Shown one piece after another: positions 15,801 through 23,880 of a stretch of DNA of 64,000 nucleotides; position 1 is the first letter of the stretch; each line of letters begins with the position of its first letter. The notes beneath the pieces were generated by a model that saw only the letters and a program-made list of their open reading frames with translations, was not told the origin of the DNA and ran no database searches. A program made the translations under genes and the position numbers. Source of the stretch: Candidatus Chromulinivoraceae bacterium (GTDB lineage: Bacteria > Patescibacteriota > Saccharimonadia > Saccharimonadales > Saccharimonadaceae); contig DATIJL010000018.1 of assembly GCA_035478595.1 (NCBI GenBank), positions 1 to 64,000 on the forward strand, written 5' to 3'.

Positions 15801-16063
15801 GCTATAATATGCCGTCTCGCTTTTTGGCAGACATGGGGCAAGATGTGGTTACAGCGCCAGCCACTGGTTTTACAACCAGGACACCTGAAGATTTCAATGA
15901 GTTTGACATGATGCCTGGTTTTGATATTGGTGACGGTGTTCACTCGGCACAGTTTGGCGTGGGCGAGGTAATAGATATTGATGGTATGGCAGTGACGGTA
16001 CGGTTTACAAACGGTCAGACAAAAAAACTCAATGTCGAATACGCACGACTAGAGAAAATCTAA
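12860..16063 (+). CDS. uvrD: UvrD/PcrA-type DNA helicase interrupted by an intein
   Basis: A 1067-residue precursor. The extein (about 705 residues after splicing) is a superfamily 1A helicase acting in excision repair and replication-fork processing. Motifs: Q-motif LNPAQADAV, Walker A AGAGSGKT, TFTNKAAREMRERL (Ia), FDDLL, Walker B ILIDEYQDTN, motif III GDDWQ-SIYSWRGAD, EQNYRST (IV), TIHAAKGLEFPVVF (V), YVGMTRAREEL (VI). The C-terminus has a short beta domain (VEYARLEKI). Residues 254-615 are an intein placed between Gln and Ser of motif III, so only spliced protein should be active. The start is set by the leaderless -10 box. Confidence 0.95.
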   Translation: MDLLKDLNPAQADAVKTTSGPLLILAGAGSGKTKTLTHRIAYLIANESVWPNEILAVTFTNKAAREMRERLGVLLGQDGGARNFMPWMGTFHGICVRLLRHDGDKIGISANYVIYDEDDRQGLIKQAMKQLSIGDKQIKPRAVSSLISNAKNELVTPEEFEASANYPFQKEVARIYTLYEKLRKDAGALDFDDLLIETVRLFREHPATRVKWRAQFKHILIDEYQDTNAAQYAIVKSLVNDDRNICVVGDDWQCLTEGSLVETSSGLKKIETLKAGDTVRSASGYGKVGDFTVTQRKRFSYSGELIKITTKSGNVITCTPNHLVFARWGVSDAFFVYLMYSQSKGYRIGVAKGTRFDGKKNDIGLRVRANQERADRMWVLKVCESRQEALFYESRLAYEYGIPMTIFHASAQSTSFSQTYINQLYEEIDTKSRAKSLMKDIGLLFEYPHFYPQATTRNGISRLNVNVVLFGDKRTTSQSPWSASRISANTTKQEDLAVFQKLGINVRSGKSGAFRSEMYNLDYGHIETIADKLHSAINDSRMQVRRYAYMTEGASYNFMPASQVYVGMAIPVKQRNQLVADQVVAVTKEAYEGNVYDLDIERVHNYIVGGVAVHNSIYSWRGADFTNILNFERDFPGAKIVKLEQNYRSTGSILEAAHSVITKNTQRTDKKLWTAEPAGAPVQVHGVYDEAEEAYMVASRINAQASIGARQYGDFAVLYRTNSQSYTLERALLQHRIPYQIIGGVRFYDRKEIKDVIAYLRLLYQPNDRMSFSRIVNVPTRGIGPTSLEKFLLWQAQNGMDIISSLVNAEQTSSLTSRAKAALVSLGELLRGLQGKVEAEASPSELIDTLINKTGYRDFILDGTPQAEEREANLGSLVSDAKSFLTLPDFLEEVALMSSADSDSSEQKVTLMTIHAAKGLEFPVVFMVGLEEGIFPNARVQDDGPAALEEERRLCYVGMTRAREELHLSYAQSRLQFGQRGYNMPSRFLADMGQDVVTAPATGFTTRTPEDFNEFDMMPGFDIGDGVHSAQFGVGEVIDIDGMAVTVRFTNGQTKKLNVEYARLEKI
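13619..14704 (+). mobile_element. Intein in UvrD with GIY-YIG-like inserted domain (362 aa)
   Basis: It begins with Cys (CLTEGSLVETSSGLKKIETL) and ends VAVHN before extein Ser. Block B is VITCTPNHLVFA, with the TxxH-type TPNH at intein residues 66-69. The C-terminal block is VYDLDIERVHNYIVGG. These complete a Hint splicing domain. The insert is not LAGLIDADG-like. Residues 83-140 read VYL, then YRIG ten residues later, then LRVR, then EALFYESRLAYEYGI. That order matches GIY-YIG nucleases (GIY, YIG, Arg, catalytic Glu). About 160 further residues (160-320) are unassigned and may bind DNA. The insertion at the conserved DDxQ|SIY site is typical of inteins in helicase motifs. Confidence 0.92.
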
Positions 16064-16094
16064 CTTCACCTACACAATTCACATCTGTCAGTGG

Positions 16095-16100
16095 TATTAT
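16095..16100 (+). promoter_or_regulatory. -10 box before the glutamine amidotransferase
   Basis: TATTAT, with ATG 16108 seven bases downstream; no Shine-Dalgarno site. Confidence 0.5.
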
Positions 16101-16107
16101 ATCTGTA

Positions 16108-16860
16108 ATGGAAGATATAAAGCCCTTTTTGCTTTTACAAACTCGCCCAGAGGATGTTACGTCAAACAATGAATACGACGGTTTTTTGCAGGCAAGTGGC
16201 TTACACCCCGAGCAGCTGGTGCGTTTTAGGGTAGAGTCTTCACCACTTCCTAAAATAAATCTCGATGATTACTCTGGTATTATCCTTGGCGGTGGTCCGT
16301 TTGATATCAGTAAACCTACCGAAAAAAAGACCGATGTACAGAAAAGGGTCGAGGCGGATCTTTCTAAGTTACTAGATGAACTTGTAGATAAAGACTATCC
16401 GTTTTTTGGAGCCTGTTATGGTATTGGAACGCTTGGCTCACACCAAGGTGGCGTTATAGGTAACAAGTATGCCGAAACAGTAATGCCCGCATATTTGGAA
16501 GTGACAAATGAAGGAGCGGACGACCCGCTTTGCAAGGGGCTTCCGCATACTTTTCGAGCAATCGTAGGCCACAAAGAAGCTTGCGAGGTGCTCCCCGCAC
16601 ATGCTGTTTTGCTTATTTCGTCACCAGACTGTCCGGTTCAGATGTTTCGGATTAAAAATAATCTATATGCTACACAGTTTCATCCAGAGCTTGACACGGA
16701 AGGCCTTGCGATCCGTGTAGAAGTCTACAAACACGCTGGCTACTTTGCACCTGAGGATATTAAAAGTATTCTTGAGATGGCTGAGAAGGCCGACTTATCA
16801 AGCGCTCCTACGGTTCTCAGGAACTTCGTTCAACGCTACAGTCGACTTGTCAAAAAGTAG
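16108..16860 (+). CDS. Class I glutamine amidotransferase (GMP-synthase-like)
   Basis: A 250-residue protein of the GATase-1 family, which hydrolyses glutamine to ammonia or acts on glutamine-like substrates. The catalytic triad is visible: Cys in FFGACYGIGTLGSH, and His and Glu in ATQFHPELD. GIILGGGPFDIS forms the oxyanion region. No ATP-pyrophosphatase domain follows, so it is not a complete GuaA. It may be a stand-alone amidotransferase or peptidase-like relative. The final 40 residues (EDIKSILEMAEKADLSS) are helical and extra to the core. It stands alone between uvrD and the RpfB-like gene. Confidence 0.8.
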   Translation: MEDIKPFLLLQTRPEDVTSNNEYDGFLQASGLHPEQLVRFRVESSPLPKINLDDYSGIILGGGPFDISKPTEKKTDVQKRVEADLSKLLDELVDKDYPFFGACYGIGTLGSHQGGVIGNKYAETVMPAYLEVTNEGADDPLCKGLPHTFRAIVGHKEACEVLPAHAVLLISSPDCPVQMFRIKNNLYATQFHPELDTEGLAIRVEVYKHAGYFAPEDIKSILEMAEKADLSSAPTVLRNFVQRYSRLVKK

Positions 16861-16889
16861 CGAAATTACCAGTAAACGTCTTTTTTTGC

Positions 16890-16918
16890 TATAATTTTAT
16901 ACAGTACACCGGCGGAGG
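16890..16918 (+). promoter_or_regulatory. -10 box and Shine-Dalgarno of the RpfB-like gene
   Basis: TATAAT at 16890-16895 starts a transcript of about 30 leader bases containing GGAGG (16914-16918). ATG 16933 is 14 bases after it, a long spacing. GTG 16918 overlaps the GGAGG itself and is unlikely as a start. Confidence 0.5.
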
Positions 16919-16932
16919 TGTTTCTAAAATCT

Positions 16933-18096
16933 ATGAAGAGTATACTCCGAAAACAAACGGTCCCACGCGGCATTCTTATGGCCGGTGTTCTTTTTGTCAC
17001 GCTATTTATTGGTGTTTCATATGCATCTCGCGCCCAAGCAGACTCATTGCAACCTGTCAGTGGCCAACGGCTCATCACCCTTCATGATAGGGGTGAAGAC
17101 AAGAGTTTTCTGACTCGTACCACAAGTGTACGCAAAGCGCTTCAGGGTGCTCACATCTATATTGATCCGAACGATCTCGTTGAGCCTGGGCTTGATGACG
17201 AGCTTGTTGGCAGTAGCTACGAGGTAAATATATATCGTGCACGGCCTGTAACTATTGTTGACGGATCCACACATCTGCGTGTGCTTTCCGCGTATCAGAC
17301 GGCCAAGCAGATAGTTGAGCATGCAGGTATGACACTGCACGATGAAGATCGAACATCTATGACTCAAGATGCCGATATTGTTGGCGGAAACGCAGGTGTC
17401 CAACTGACTATCGACCGGGCAACGGCGTTTACGTTCAATCTCTACGGTAAAACCGTAACTGCCTATACTCAAGCGAAAACTATTGCGGAACTTCTTAAGG
17501 AAAAGGGAATTACCCTTGGCCCGAATGATGGCCTATCGTTGTCTCAAACTACACCAATCACTGCTGGTATGACTGTACAGATTTGGCGTAATGGTAAGCA
17601 GACGATTACCGAAGAACAAGCTATTGATTTTTCAATTCAACAGAATAAAGATGCTGATCAGCCGGTTGGTTATAAGAAGATTCAAACTCCAGGAACACCT
17701 GGCAAAAAATTAGTGACATATGAAGTCAATATGCAGAATGGTCAAGAAGTAAGCCGCACCGAAATCCAATCTGTTATAACACAACAGCCAGCCCAACAAG
17801 TTGAGATAGTTGGTATTAAGATGACGAATACGTTCAGCGGTAGCTTTGGGGAAGCGCTTGTGCGCTTACGTGGCTGTGAGGCGGGCGGATCGTATAGTCG
17901 AAACTCAGGCAATGGGTATTATGGTGCATACCAATATAACATCTCAACCTGGGGCGGCTATCAAGGGTTCCAAATACCTAGTGATGCACCAGCAGCAGTG
18001 CAGGATGAGCGTGCATGGCAAACCTATCAGTCGAGGGGTTGGCAGCCATGGCCTGCATGCTCAAATAGCCAGGGCCTTCAGGATATATATAGGTAA
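16933..18096 (+). CDS. RpfB-like secreted protein: DUF348, G5 and transglycosylase-like domain
   Basis: A 387-residue exported wall protein. The signal peptide (residues about 11-35) ends at RAQA. Ubiquitin-like DUF348 repeats cover about 40-230, and a G5 domain about 230-300 (TPGTPGKKLVTYEVNMQNG; TEIQSVI). The C-terminal 75 residues resemble the Rpf/transglycosylase-like fold: RLRGCEAGGSYSRNSGNGYY with the predicted catalytic Glu after Cys, GAYQYNISTW, and a second Cys in PWPACS. Actinobacterial RpfB has the same domain order and cleaves peptidoglycan during resuscitation. Here it could act on the cell's own wall or a host's. It is followed directly by rsmA, as in actinobacterial rpfB-ksgA clusters. 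Confidence 0.88.
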   Translation: MKSILRKQTVPRGILMAGVLFVTLFIGVSYASRAQADSLQPVSGQRLITLHDRGEDKSFLTRTTSVRKALQGAHIYIDPNDLVEPGLDDELVGSSYEVNIYRARPVTIVDGSTHLRVLSAYQTAKQIVEHAGMTLHDEDRTSMTQDADIVGGNAGVQLTIDRATAFTFNLYGKTVTAYTQAKTIAELLKEKGITLGPNDGLSLSQTTPITAGMTVQIWRNGKQTITEEQAIDFSIQQNKDADQPVGYKKIQTPGTPGKKLVTYEVNMQNGQEVSRTEIQSVITQQPAQQVEIVGIKMTNTFSGSFGEALVRLRGCEAGGSYSRNSGNGYYGAYQYNISTWGGYQGFQIPSDAPAAVQDERAWQTYQSRGWQPWPACSNSQGLQDIYR

Positions 18097-18879
18097 ATGG
18101 CAGCACCTAACAAAGCTCTGGGTCAACACTGGCTTCGCGATCGCGATACACTTGCATACATTGCCGATGCTGCTGATATCTCGCAGAGCGATACTGTTTT
18201 AGAGATCGGTCCAGGTCTCGGGACGCTTACGAGTGAACTCCTGCGACAAGCGGGCAGCGTTGTGGCTGTAGAATTTGATAGCGAGCTTGCACGTAAATTA
18301 CCTGGTCAATTTCCGGGTAAAAATCTCACTATTATTAATCAGGACATTCTGACATTTGATCTTTCGAGCCTACCCTCAGGATATAAGGTAGTGGCAAATG
18401 TGCCGTATTATATTACGAGCAAAATTGTAAAACTTTTGATGACGGCTAAAAATAAACCATCTACGGTTGTGCTTTTAGTACAGAAAGAGGTTGCCGAGCG
18501 TCTTGCGGCGCGTGCGGGAGATATGAGCATTTTGGCAATTAGTGCACAGGTTTTTGCAGAGGTGGAACTTGGCGATACTGTCCCGGCTGCATTATTTACA
18601 CCACCACCAAAGGTGGATTCAGCCGTTGTGATTTTACGTGCACGTGCCCAACCCTTGGTAGATGATATGGATGAGAAAGATTTCTTCCGTCTCGTAAAAG
18701 CTGGTTTTTCTGCAAAACGTAAAAAGCTTCGTGGTAGTCTGTCTGGTGGACTCGGAATTTCTAAGGACCAAGCAGCTGATTTTTTGATTAAAGCTAGTAT
18801 TACACCTGACTCACGTGCGGAGGATCTCTCGATAGAACAGTGGCATACTCTATTAGAATCAGGTATCCTAGAGGTATGA
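18097..18879 (+). CDS. rsmA: 16S rRNA (A1518/A1519-N6) dimethyltransferase RsmA
   Basis: A 260-residue SAM-dependent enzyme that dimethylates two adenines in the 3' hairpin of 16S rRNA. Marks: KALGQHWLRD near the start, VLEIGPGLGTLT (SAM motif I), VVANVPYYITSKIV (the NxPY catalytic motif), and PPPKVDSAVV. The ATG directly follows the stop codon of the RpfB-like gene and the stop overlaps the next start, so all three genes are translationally coupled. Confidence 0.95.
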   Translation: MAAPNKALGQHWLRDRDTLAYIADAADISQSDTVLEIGPGLGTLTSELLRQAGSVVAVEFDSELARKLPGQFPGKNLTIINQDILTFDLSSLPSGYKVVANVPYYITSKIVKLLMTAKNKPSTVVLLVQKEVAERLAARAGDMSILAISAQVFAEVELGDTVPAALFTPPPKVDSAVVILRARAQPLVDDMDEKDFFRLVKAGFSAKRKKLRGSLSGGLGISKDQAADFLIKASITPDSRAEDLSIEQWHTLLESGILEV

Positions 18880-19595
18880 TTGCGTCTGACCAGCCGACCA
18901 TTTTTGGTTCTGCCGTAAAAGCGGCCATTTCATCTAAAGATGATGGCAACATGAAATATGGCATTGGAGACGACGGCGAAGTTGAAAAAAATCGCCGTCT
19001 GTTTTTGGATAAGGTCGGAATCTCTATTGATCATGCGACTCTTGTGGGTATTACATATGCGACCGATGACTTTGCAAAGTACCGTATAGCAAAACCAAGT
19101 GAGAAAACGATCGGCATGCGTACAATGGAAAACGTCGAACATGCCGATGCGCTTGTAGTAGAACAACCTGGGCATGCATTATTTTTGCCCCTTGCAGATT
19201 GTGTAGGGGTGGTACTATACGATGATGATCATCACGTGTTGATGGTTTCACATATTGGTAGGCACAGTGCTGAGATTGAGGGCGCTCGCCGCAGTGTGGA
19301 ATTTTTAGCCGAGCAGTATGGCACAGACCCTGCGACACTAAAAATATGGCTGAGCCCAGGCGTTGGCAAGGCGTCATATCCACTACATAAATTCAAGGGT
19401 GAGAGCTTGCACGAGGTTATCGCACGGCAATTAGTTGGGGTCGGTGTCTCTATGTCTCATATTGAAAACAGTCATATTGATACGGCAACAAGTAGCAATT
19501 ACTATTCGCATAGCGAATATCTAAAAGGTAATGATGACCAGGGACGTTTTGCGATTGTTGCTGAAATGTGCGAGCAGGGTGAGCCTGCTTTTTAG
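18876..19595 (+). CDS. pgeF: PgeF/YfiH-family (DUF152, polyphenol oxidase-like) protein
   Basis: A 239-residue protein. ATG 18876 overlaps the rsmA stop by ATGA. The family mark PLADCVGVVLYDDD contains the Cys metal/active-site residue, and MVSHIGRHSAEIEGARRSV holds the following His. Known members are purine-nucleoside-active copper/zinc enzymes, and PgeF in E. coli edits L-Ser errors in peptidoglycan precursors. The first His motif of the family is not obvious here. Its position among wall-related genes favours a peptidoglycan role, but this is inference. Confidence 0.75.
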   Translation: MIASDQPTIFGSAVKAAISSKDDGNMKYGIGDDGEVEKNRRLFLDKVGISIDHATLVGITYATDDFAKYRIAKPSEKTIGMRTMENVEHADALVVEQPGHALFLPLADCVGVVLYDDDHHVLMVSHIGRHSAEIEGARRSVEFLAEQYGTDPATLKIWLSPGVGKASYPLHKFKGESLHEVIARQLVGVGVSMSHIENSHIDTATSSNYYSHSEYLKGNDDQGRFAIVAEMCEQGEPAF

Positions 19596-19629
19596 CAATA
19601 CTACTAATCTGTTACACTAGAGAGTGACT

Positions 19630-21117
19630 ATGGGTAAAAAACTATATATTACGACTGCAATCCCCTATGTTAACGGCACGCCGCACATCGGTAATGCCCT
19701 TGACTATCTTTATGCTGATATTTGGACACGCTACCAAAAACAGAACGGACACGAGGTTCGTTTTCAGGTAGGAACCGACGAACACGGAAATAAAATCGCT
19801 GCAAAAGCCGCTGAAGCTGGCATGACGCCAAAAGAGTATACCGATAAAATGTACGGTAACTTTGAGCTGCTTATGAAAAAGATGGATGCTCAGTATACCG
19901 ACTTCATTCGTACGACTGACGCTCACCATGAAGGTGCTGTACAGTACATCTGGCAAAAACTTCAACCGTATATCTATAAAGGTAGTTATGATGGTTGGTA
20001 CTGCGTGGGTCATGAGGCTTTCTTTACCGAGAAAGAGGTAGCGGAAACCAACGGTATTTGCCCTGATCATCAAAAACCTTACGAAAAAGTAAGTGAAGAA
20101 AACTACTATCTAAAGACAAGTGCATTTACTGATCAAATCCGCGAAGCTATCGAAACTGATCGCATGCAGATTGTGCCAGAAACGCGTAAGAACGAGTTTT
20201 TGGAACTTATTAAGAATGGTCTTCAAGATGTGAGTATTTCACGTCCACGTAAAAATCTCAGTTGGGGTGTTCCTGTACCTGGTGATCACGATCAGGTGAT
20301 GTACGTATGGCTTGATGCCCTCGCCAACTACATCACGGTGCTTGGTTATCCAGACCAAGAGGGCTGGCAGGAATATTGGCCTGCAGATATACAAGTTGTT
20401 GGTAAGGATATTTTGCGTTTCCATGCTGGTATCTGGCCGGCAATGTTACTGGGTCTTGATTTGCCTCTTCCTAAGAAACTTCTAGTCCACGGTCATGTGA
20501 ACGTTGGCGGCGCTAAAATGAGCAAGTCAGTTGGCAACGTCGTTGACCCTAACGAGATTATCGACAACTATGGCGTCGATGCGTTCCGCTATTTCTTCAC
20601 ACGACATATTCCGACACAGGACGACGGTGACTTCACCTGGGAAAAATTTGAAAACGCCTACAATAATGAGCTTGGCAATGATCTTGGAAACGTTGTTTCC
20701 CGCGTTGCAAGCATGGTGACACGTTACCAAGCGGGTGTTGTCGGTGAAACTCCCAACGGCGAACATGACATGCAACCATACCGCCAAGCAATTAGCGATT
20801 TACGGTTCGATCGTGCACTTGATGAAACGTGGCTAATGGTTAGGTCGCTGAATCAATATCTTGAAAGTGTGAAACCGTGGGAAATTGCTAAAAAACGTGA
20901 ATCGGAGCCGGACGCTGAGGCTCATCTTGGTGAAGTGCTTGGACACGCGGTAAATACATTACTGCAAATCAGTGATCTATTAGTACCATTCTTGCCATCG
21001 ACTGCTGAAACTATTCGTAAAACGTTTGAGAGTGGCGTGGTTGTTCCTATTGCACGTGAAGGTGGTATATTCCCTAAAATTTACCTCCACACTCCTAACC
21101 CGCGCGAACAAAAATAA
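19630..21117 (+). CDS. metG: Methionyl-tRNA synthetase
   Basis: A 495-residue class I synthetase charging tRNA-Met. HIGH appears as THE PHIGN signature in YVNGTPHIGNALDY, and KMSKS as GAKMSKSVGNVVDP near residue 300. The metal-binding insert includes WYCVGHEAFFTEKEV and NGICPDH. The anticodon-binding helical domain (RSLNQYLESVKPWEIAKK) is present. It lacks the C-terminal tRNA-binding (EMAP-like) domain of longer MetG proteins. ATG 19630 is chosen; GTG 19624 is in frame two codons earlier, five bases after a TACACT box, and cannot be excluded. Confidence 0.95.
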   Translation: MGKKLYITTAIPYVNGTPHIGNALDYLYADIWTRYQKQNGHEVRFQVGTDEHGNKIAAKAAEAGMTPKEYTDKMYGNFELLMKKMDAQYTDFIRTTDAHHEGAVQYIWQKLQPYIYKGSYDGWYCVGHEAFFTEKEVAETNGICPDHQKPYEKVSEENYYLKTSAFTDQIREAIETDRMQIVPETRKNEFLELIKNGLQDVSISRPRKNLSWGVPVPGDHDQVMYVWLDALANYITVLGYPDQEGWQEYWPADIQVVGKDILRFHAGIWPAMLLGLDLPLPKKLLVHGHVNVGGAKMSKSVGNVVDPNEIIDNYGVDAFRYFFTRHIPTQDDGDFTWEKFENAYNNELGNDLGNVVSRVASMVTRYQAGVVGETPNGEHDMQPYRQAISDLRFDRALDETWLMVRSLNQYLESVKPWEIAKKRESEPDAEAHLGEVLGHAVNTLLQISDLLVPFLPSTAETIRKTFESGVVVPIAREGGIFPKIYLHTPNPREQK

Positions 21118-21121
21118 AGCC

Positions 21122-21871
21122 ATGCTAGTCGATACGCACTGTCATATTCACGAGCAGTCATACCCGCTTGATGCTGAAGAAACGATAAAAAACGCACATC
21201 AGGCGGGCGTGATGAAAATGATATGTGTGGGTACAAACGAGCAAAGCTCGGAAGAAGCGGTTATGTTTGCTCAAAAGCACGAAGGTATTTATTCGTCTAT
21301 TGGTGTGCATCCGCATGAGACAAAAGATGGTTGGGAAAAGATTCTCTCTTTAGTGGAGTCTCCAAAACTCGTTGGTGTGGGTGAGATTGGTCTGGACTAT
21401 TTTTACACACATAGTCCCAAAAAAGTGCAGATAGCTGCCCTTGAAGCCCAAATAGATATGGCATTAAAGGCAAATTTGCCGATTATTTTTCATGTCCGCG
21501 AGGCATTTGACGATTTTTGGCCCGTCTTTGACAATTTTCACGGTATCCGCGGTGAATTGCATAGTTTTACAGATACGACGGTTAATATGGAAGCAGGTCT
21601 AGCGCGCGGACTCTTTATCGGCGTGAACGGTATTAGTACGTTCACAAAGAGCGAAGCACAGCAAGTGATGTTTGCACACATTCCTCTCGAGAGAATGCTA
21701 TTTGAAACGGACGCACCTTTCTTGACTCCTGCGCCATTTCGTGGTAAAGTGAATGAACCAGCGTTCGTGAAACAAATTGCGACGTTTCATGCTGGTGTAC
21801 GTAGTGTTTCACCCGAGCGAATCGCGGCTATCACTACGGCAAATGCACAAACGCTTTTTAATCTTTCTTAA
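21122..21871 (+). CDS. tatD: TatD-family metal-dependent DNase
   Basis: A 249-residue TIM-barrel hydrolase. Metal ligands are visible: LVDTHCHIHE at the start, VGVGEIGLDYF (Glu), IFHVREA, GELHSFT (His), and FETDAPFLTP (Asp). TatD proteins are 3'-5' exonucleases acting on damaged DNA or RNA, and some remove D-Tyr-like adducts in other subfamilies. The ATG is four bases after the metG stop. An earlier in-frame start would lie inside metG and is rejected. metG-tatD adjacency is widespread in Gram-positive bacteria. Confidence 0.9.
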   Translation: MLVDTHCHIHEQSYPLDAEETIKNAHQAGVMKMICVGTNEQSSEEAVMFAQKHEGIYSSIGVHPHETKDGWEKILSLVESPKLVGVGEIGLDYFYTHSPKKVQIAALEAQIDMALKANLPIIFHVREAFDDFWPVFDNFHGIRGELHSFTDTTVNMEAGLARGLFIGVNGISTFTKSEAQQVMFAHIPLERMLFETDAPFLTPAPFRGKVNEPAFVKQIATFHAGVRSVSPERIAAITTANAQTLFNLS

Positions 21872-21918
21872 AACAAACACTGTCAAAAATCACTAAGTTT
21901 AATCCGAGGTGGATTGTG

Positions 21919-22266
21919 ATGAATGAACAGCTAACTCCCAACTACGAACACAACCCAGGCACCCGTTTTGATGATGGTGATACGTTAGAGATTCATGCGG
22001 CCAATCCAGATCTTATGACTCTTGAAGAGTTGCAAGTTTTGAGACGTCGTCAGGAATTTGAGCGCCAGGCACTCGACCGGTTAAATGGCAAGCAGCAACC
22101 TGAGCGTGCGCCTACACCTTCAGAGTGGGTTGGCCAGGTAAGTCACAACCTTAAACAGATGCGTCAGCAACATCTCGATACTCCAGTAGATCTTTCATCC
22201 CCTGATTTCCGTGCATGGGAAGCTGAAATGCAATCCAATAACGACTCTGAACTTTTAGGAGTATAA
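21919..22266 (+). CDS. Hypothetical soluble protein (115 aa)
   Basis: A 115-residue acidic protein with a central helical stretch (LMTLEELQVLRRRQEFERQ) and a C-terminal part rich in Gln/Asn. No membrane segment is seen. GAGGTGG lies six bases before ATG 21919, better placed than the GTG three bases earlier. It is probably cotranscribed with the next gene, eight bases downstream. I do not recognise the family. Confidence 0.7.
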   Translation: MNEQLTPNYEHNPGTRFDDGDTLEIHAANPDLMTLEELQVLRRRQEFERQALDRLNGKQQPERAPTPSEWVGQVSHNLKQMRQQHLDTPVDLSSPDFRAWEAEMQSNNDSELLGV

Positions 22267-22273
22267 ACCTTAT

Positions 22274-22705
22274 ATGCCGACCATATTTAAAAAAGCCCTC
22301 AGTCTCCTCACTGGAGGTGATACGACAACCACCTTTAAGATGCCTAAGAACCGGCCGCTTAAGAAACTCACTGAGCGTGAGCTTATTCAGCTTGAAAGCG
22401 AAATTGGCTCTAAGCTTTTTGGTGAAATTCCAAAGGGCCATCGACGCGAGTTCTTTTGCCTGGATGAAAAAACATGGATTTGGTATGAAGAATGGATCGA
22501 TCCTAAGACAAGCAAACGAGCAAACACAACCGTTCGTTATGAAGTGCATGCTAACGGCATTTTGAAAGTACAGGAGGGTGCACGCTATTCTTTTTTGGAA
22601 GGTCCTGAGCTTGATAATCTCGTGGCTGCAGTGGGTATGTACTATGAACAAGTGGCTCGCGGGGTATACAAACGCGACCCTCACACAGGTCAAAAACTCG
22701 CCTAG
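22274..22705 (+). CDS. Hypothetical conserved-looking protein (143 aa)
   Basis: A 143-residue soluble protein. A basic N-terminus is followed by a compact domain with many aromatics: HRREFFCLDEKTWIWYEEWID, TTVRYEVHANGILKVQEG, and AAVGMYYEQVARGVYKRD. The pattern of tryptophans and the strand-like central part suggest a small folded domain. I have an impression that this protein recurs in Saccharibacteria but cannot name it or a function. It ends 17 bases before the desulfurase start, in which a -10 box is packed. Confidence 0.75.
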   Translation: MPTIFKKALSLLTGGDTTTTFKMPKNRPLKKLTERELIQLESEIGSKLFGEIPKGHRREFFCLDEKTWIWYEEWIDPKTSKRANTTVRYEVHANGILKVQEGARYSFLEGPELDNLVAAVGMYYEQVARGVYKRDPHTGQKLA

Positions 22706-22709
22706 CTGG

Positions 22710-22715
22710 TATACT
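22710..22715 (+). promoter_or_regulatory. -10 box of the desulfurase-ydcF-mnmA operon
   Basis: TATACT lies seven bases before GTG 22723, so the operon probably starts with a leaderless GTG. Confidence 0.55.
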
Positions 22716-22722
22716 AAAAGGA

Positions 22723-23880
22723 GTGAGTATCAAAGAGGTTATTTATCTTGATCATGCTGCTGCCACGCCCCTCGATGAGCGTGTCTTTCGTCGTATGCAG
22801 CCTTACTTTAGTGAGCTTTTCTATAATCCTTCTAGTCCTTATGCTCCAGCGCTTGCTGTACGACGCGACTACGACGCAGCTAAGCAAACAATTGCCAGTA
22901 GCATTGGTGCCAAATCTGACGAACTAGTTATGACAGCCGGTGCGACCGAATCTATCAACTTAGCATTTGCAAGTATTGGTGGACATATGGTGACGGCAAA
23001 TATAGAACACCATGCCGTCCTTGAAGCCGCTAAACTACGTGACCATACGCTTGTTGCTGCTGATGCTCGTGGCTTTATTTCGGCAGAAGCTGTGAAGAAG
23101 GCAATTCGCCCGAGCACACAGCTGGTGAGTATTGCACTTGCCAACAATGAGCTTGGTACGATCCAACCGCTTCGTGATATTGCTACTGTCATTCGACAGG
23201 AACGAGAGGCGCGCCTGTCGCGAGAGGACATGACTCCCATCTACCTCCATAGTGATGCCTCGCAGGGTGCGGGTCAGATTGATATCCATGTAGCTCGACT
23301 TGGTGTTGATCTTTTAACACTCAACGCTGGCAAGGTGTATGGTCCAAAGCAGGTGGGCTTATTATGGGCCGCAAGCCATGTCCGTTTAACTCCACAAATT
23401 GTTGGTGGTGGTCAAGAGCGAGGCTTAAGAAGTGGTACTGAAAATATCGCGGGAGTGATTGGTTTTGCAGGTGCCATGGAGCTTGCTGAAAGACACCGTA
23501 AATTCGAATCCGAGCGACTTCGAGGTCTACGCGATGAACTCCAAAAACAGCTAACAAGTGCATTCTCTGATGCAATTATTTCGGGTAATGAGAAAAAACG
23601 CCTACCTGGACATCTTCACATTTCATTTCCTGGCATTGATGCCGAGCGGCTCGTCTTTGCGTTGGAGATGCGAGGTGTTTTGGTGGCGACGGGCAGTGCC
23701 TGTGCCGCAAACAAAGGAACTCGCTCACATGTTCTAACGGCAATTGGACTTGCCCCTGAAATTGCCGATGGCAGCTTACGCCTTACGCTTGGACATCTTT
23801 CGACTGAGGAAAATGTACGTCAGGCTGCAGAGATTATTATTGAAGAAATAACCAGAGAACGAAAACGGATAGCTGTATGA
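22723..23880 (+). CDS. Cysteine desulfurase (NifS/IscS family)
   Basis: A 385-residue PLP enzyme that removes sulfur from cysteine. Marks: YLDHAAATPLDERV, TAGATESINLAF, NIEHHAVLE (His contacting PLP), LHSDASQGAG, a PLP-lysine region at LTLNAGKVYGPKQVG, RSGTENIAGVIGF, and the persulfide loop VATGSACAANKG with the catalytic Cys. The start is GTG 22723. Only a YdcF-like gene lies between it and mnmA, so its main job is probably to supply sulfur for tRNA 2-thiouridine. No scaffold gene for iron-sulfur clusters is nearby. Confidence 0.93.
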   Translation: MSIKEVIYLDHAAATPLDERVFRRMQPYFSELFYNPSSPYAPALAVRRDYDAAKQTIASSIGAKSDELVMTAGATESINLAFASIGGHMVTANIEHHAVLEAAKLRDHTLVAADARGFISAEAVKKAIRPSTQLVSIALANNELGTIQPLRDIATVIRQEREARLSREDMTPIYLHSDASQGAGQIDIHVARLGVDLLTLNAGKVYGPKQVGLLWAASHVRLTPQIVGGGQERGLRSGTENIAGVIGFAGAMELAERHRKFESERLRGLRDELQKQLTSAFSDAIISGNEKKRLPGHLHISFPGIDAERLVFALEMRGVLVATGSACAANKGTRSHVLTAIGLAPEIADGSLRLTLGHLSTEENVRQAAEIIIEEITRERKRIAV

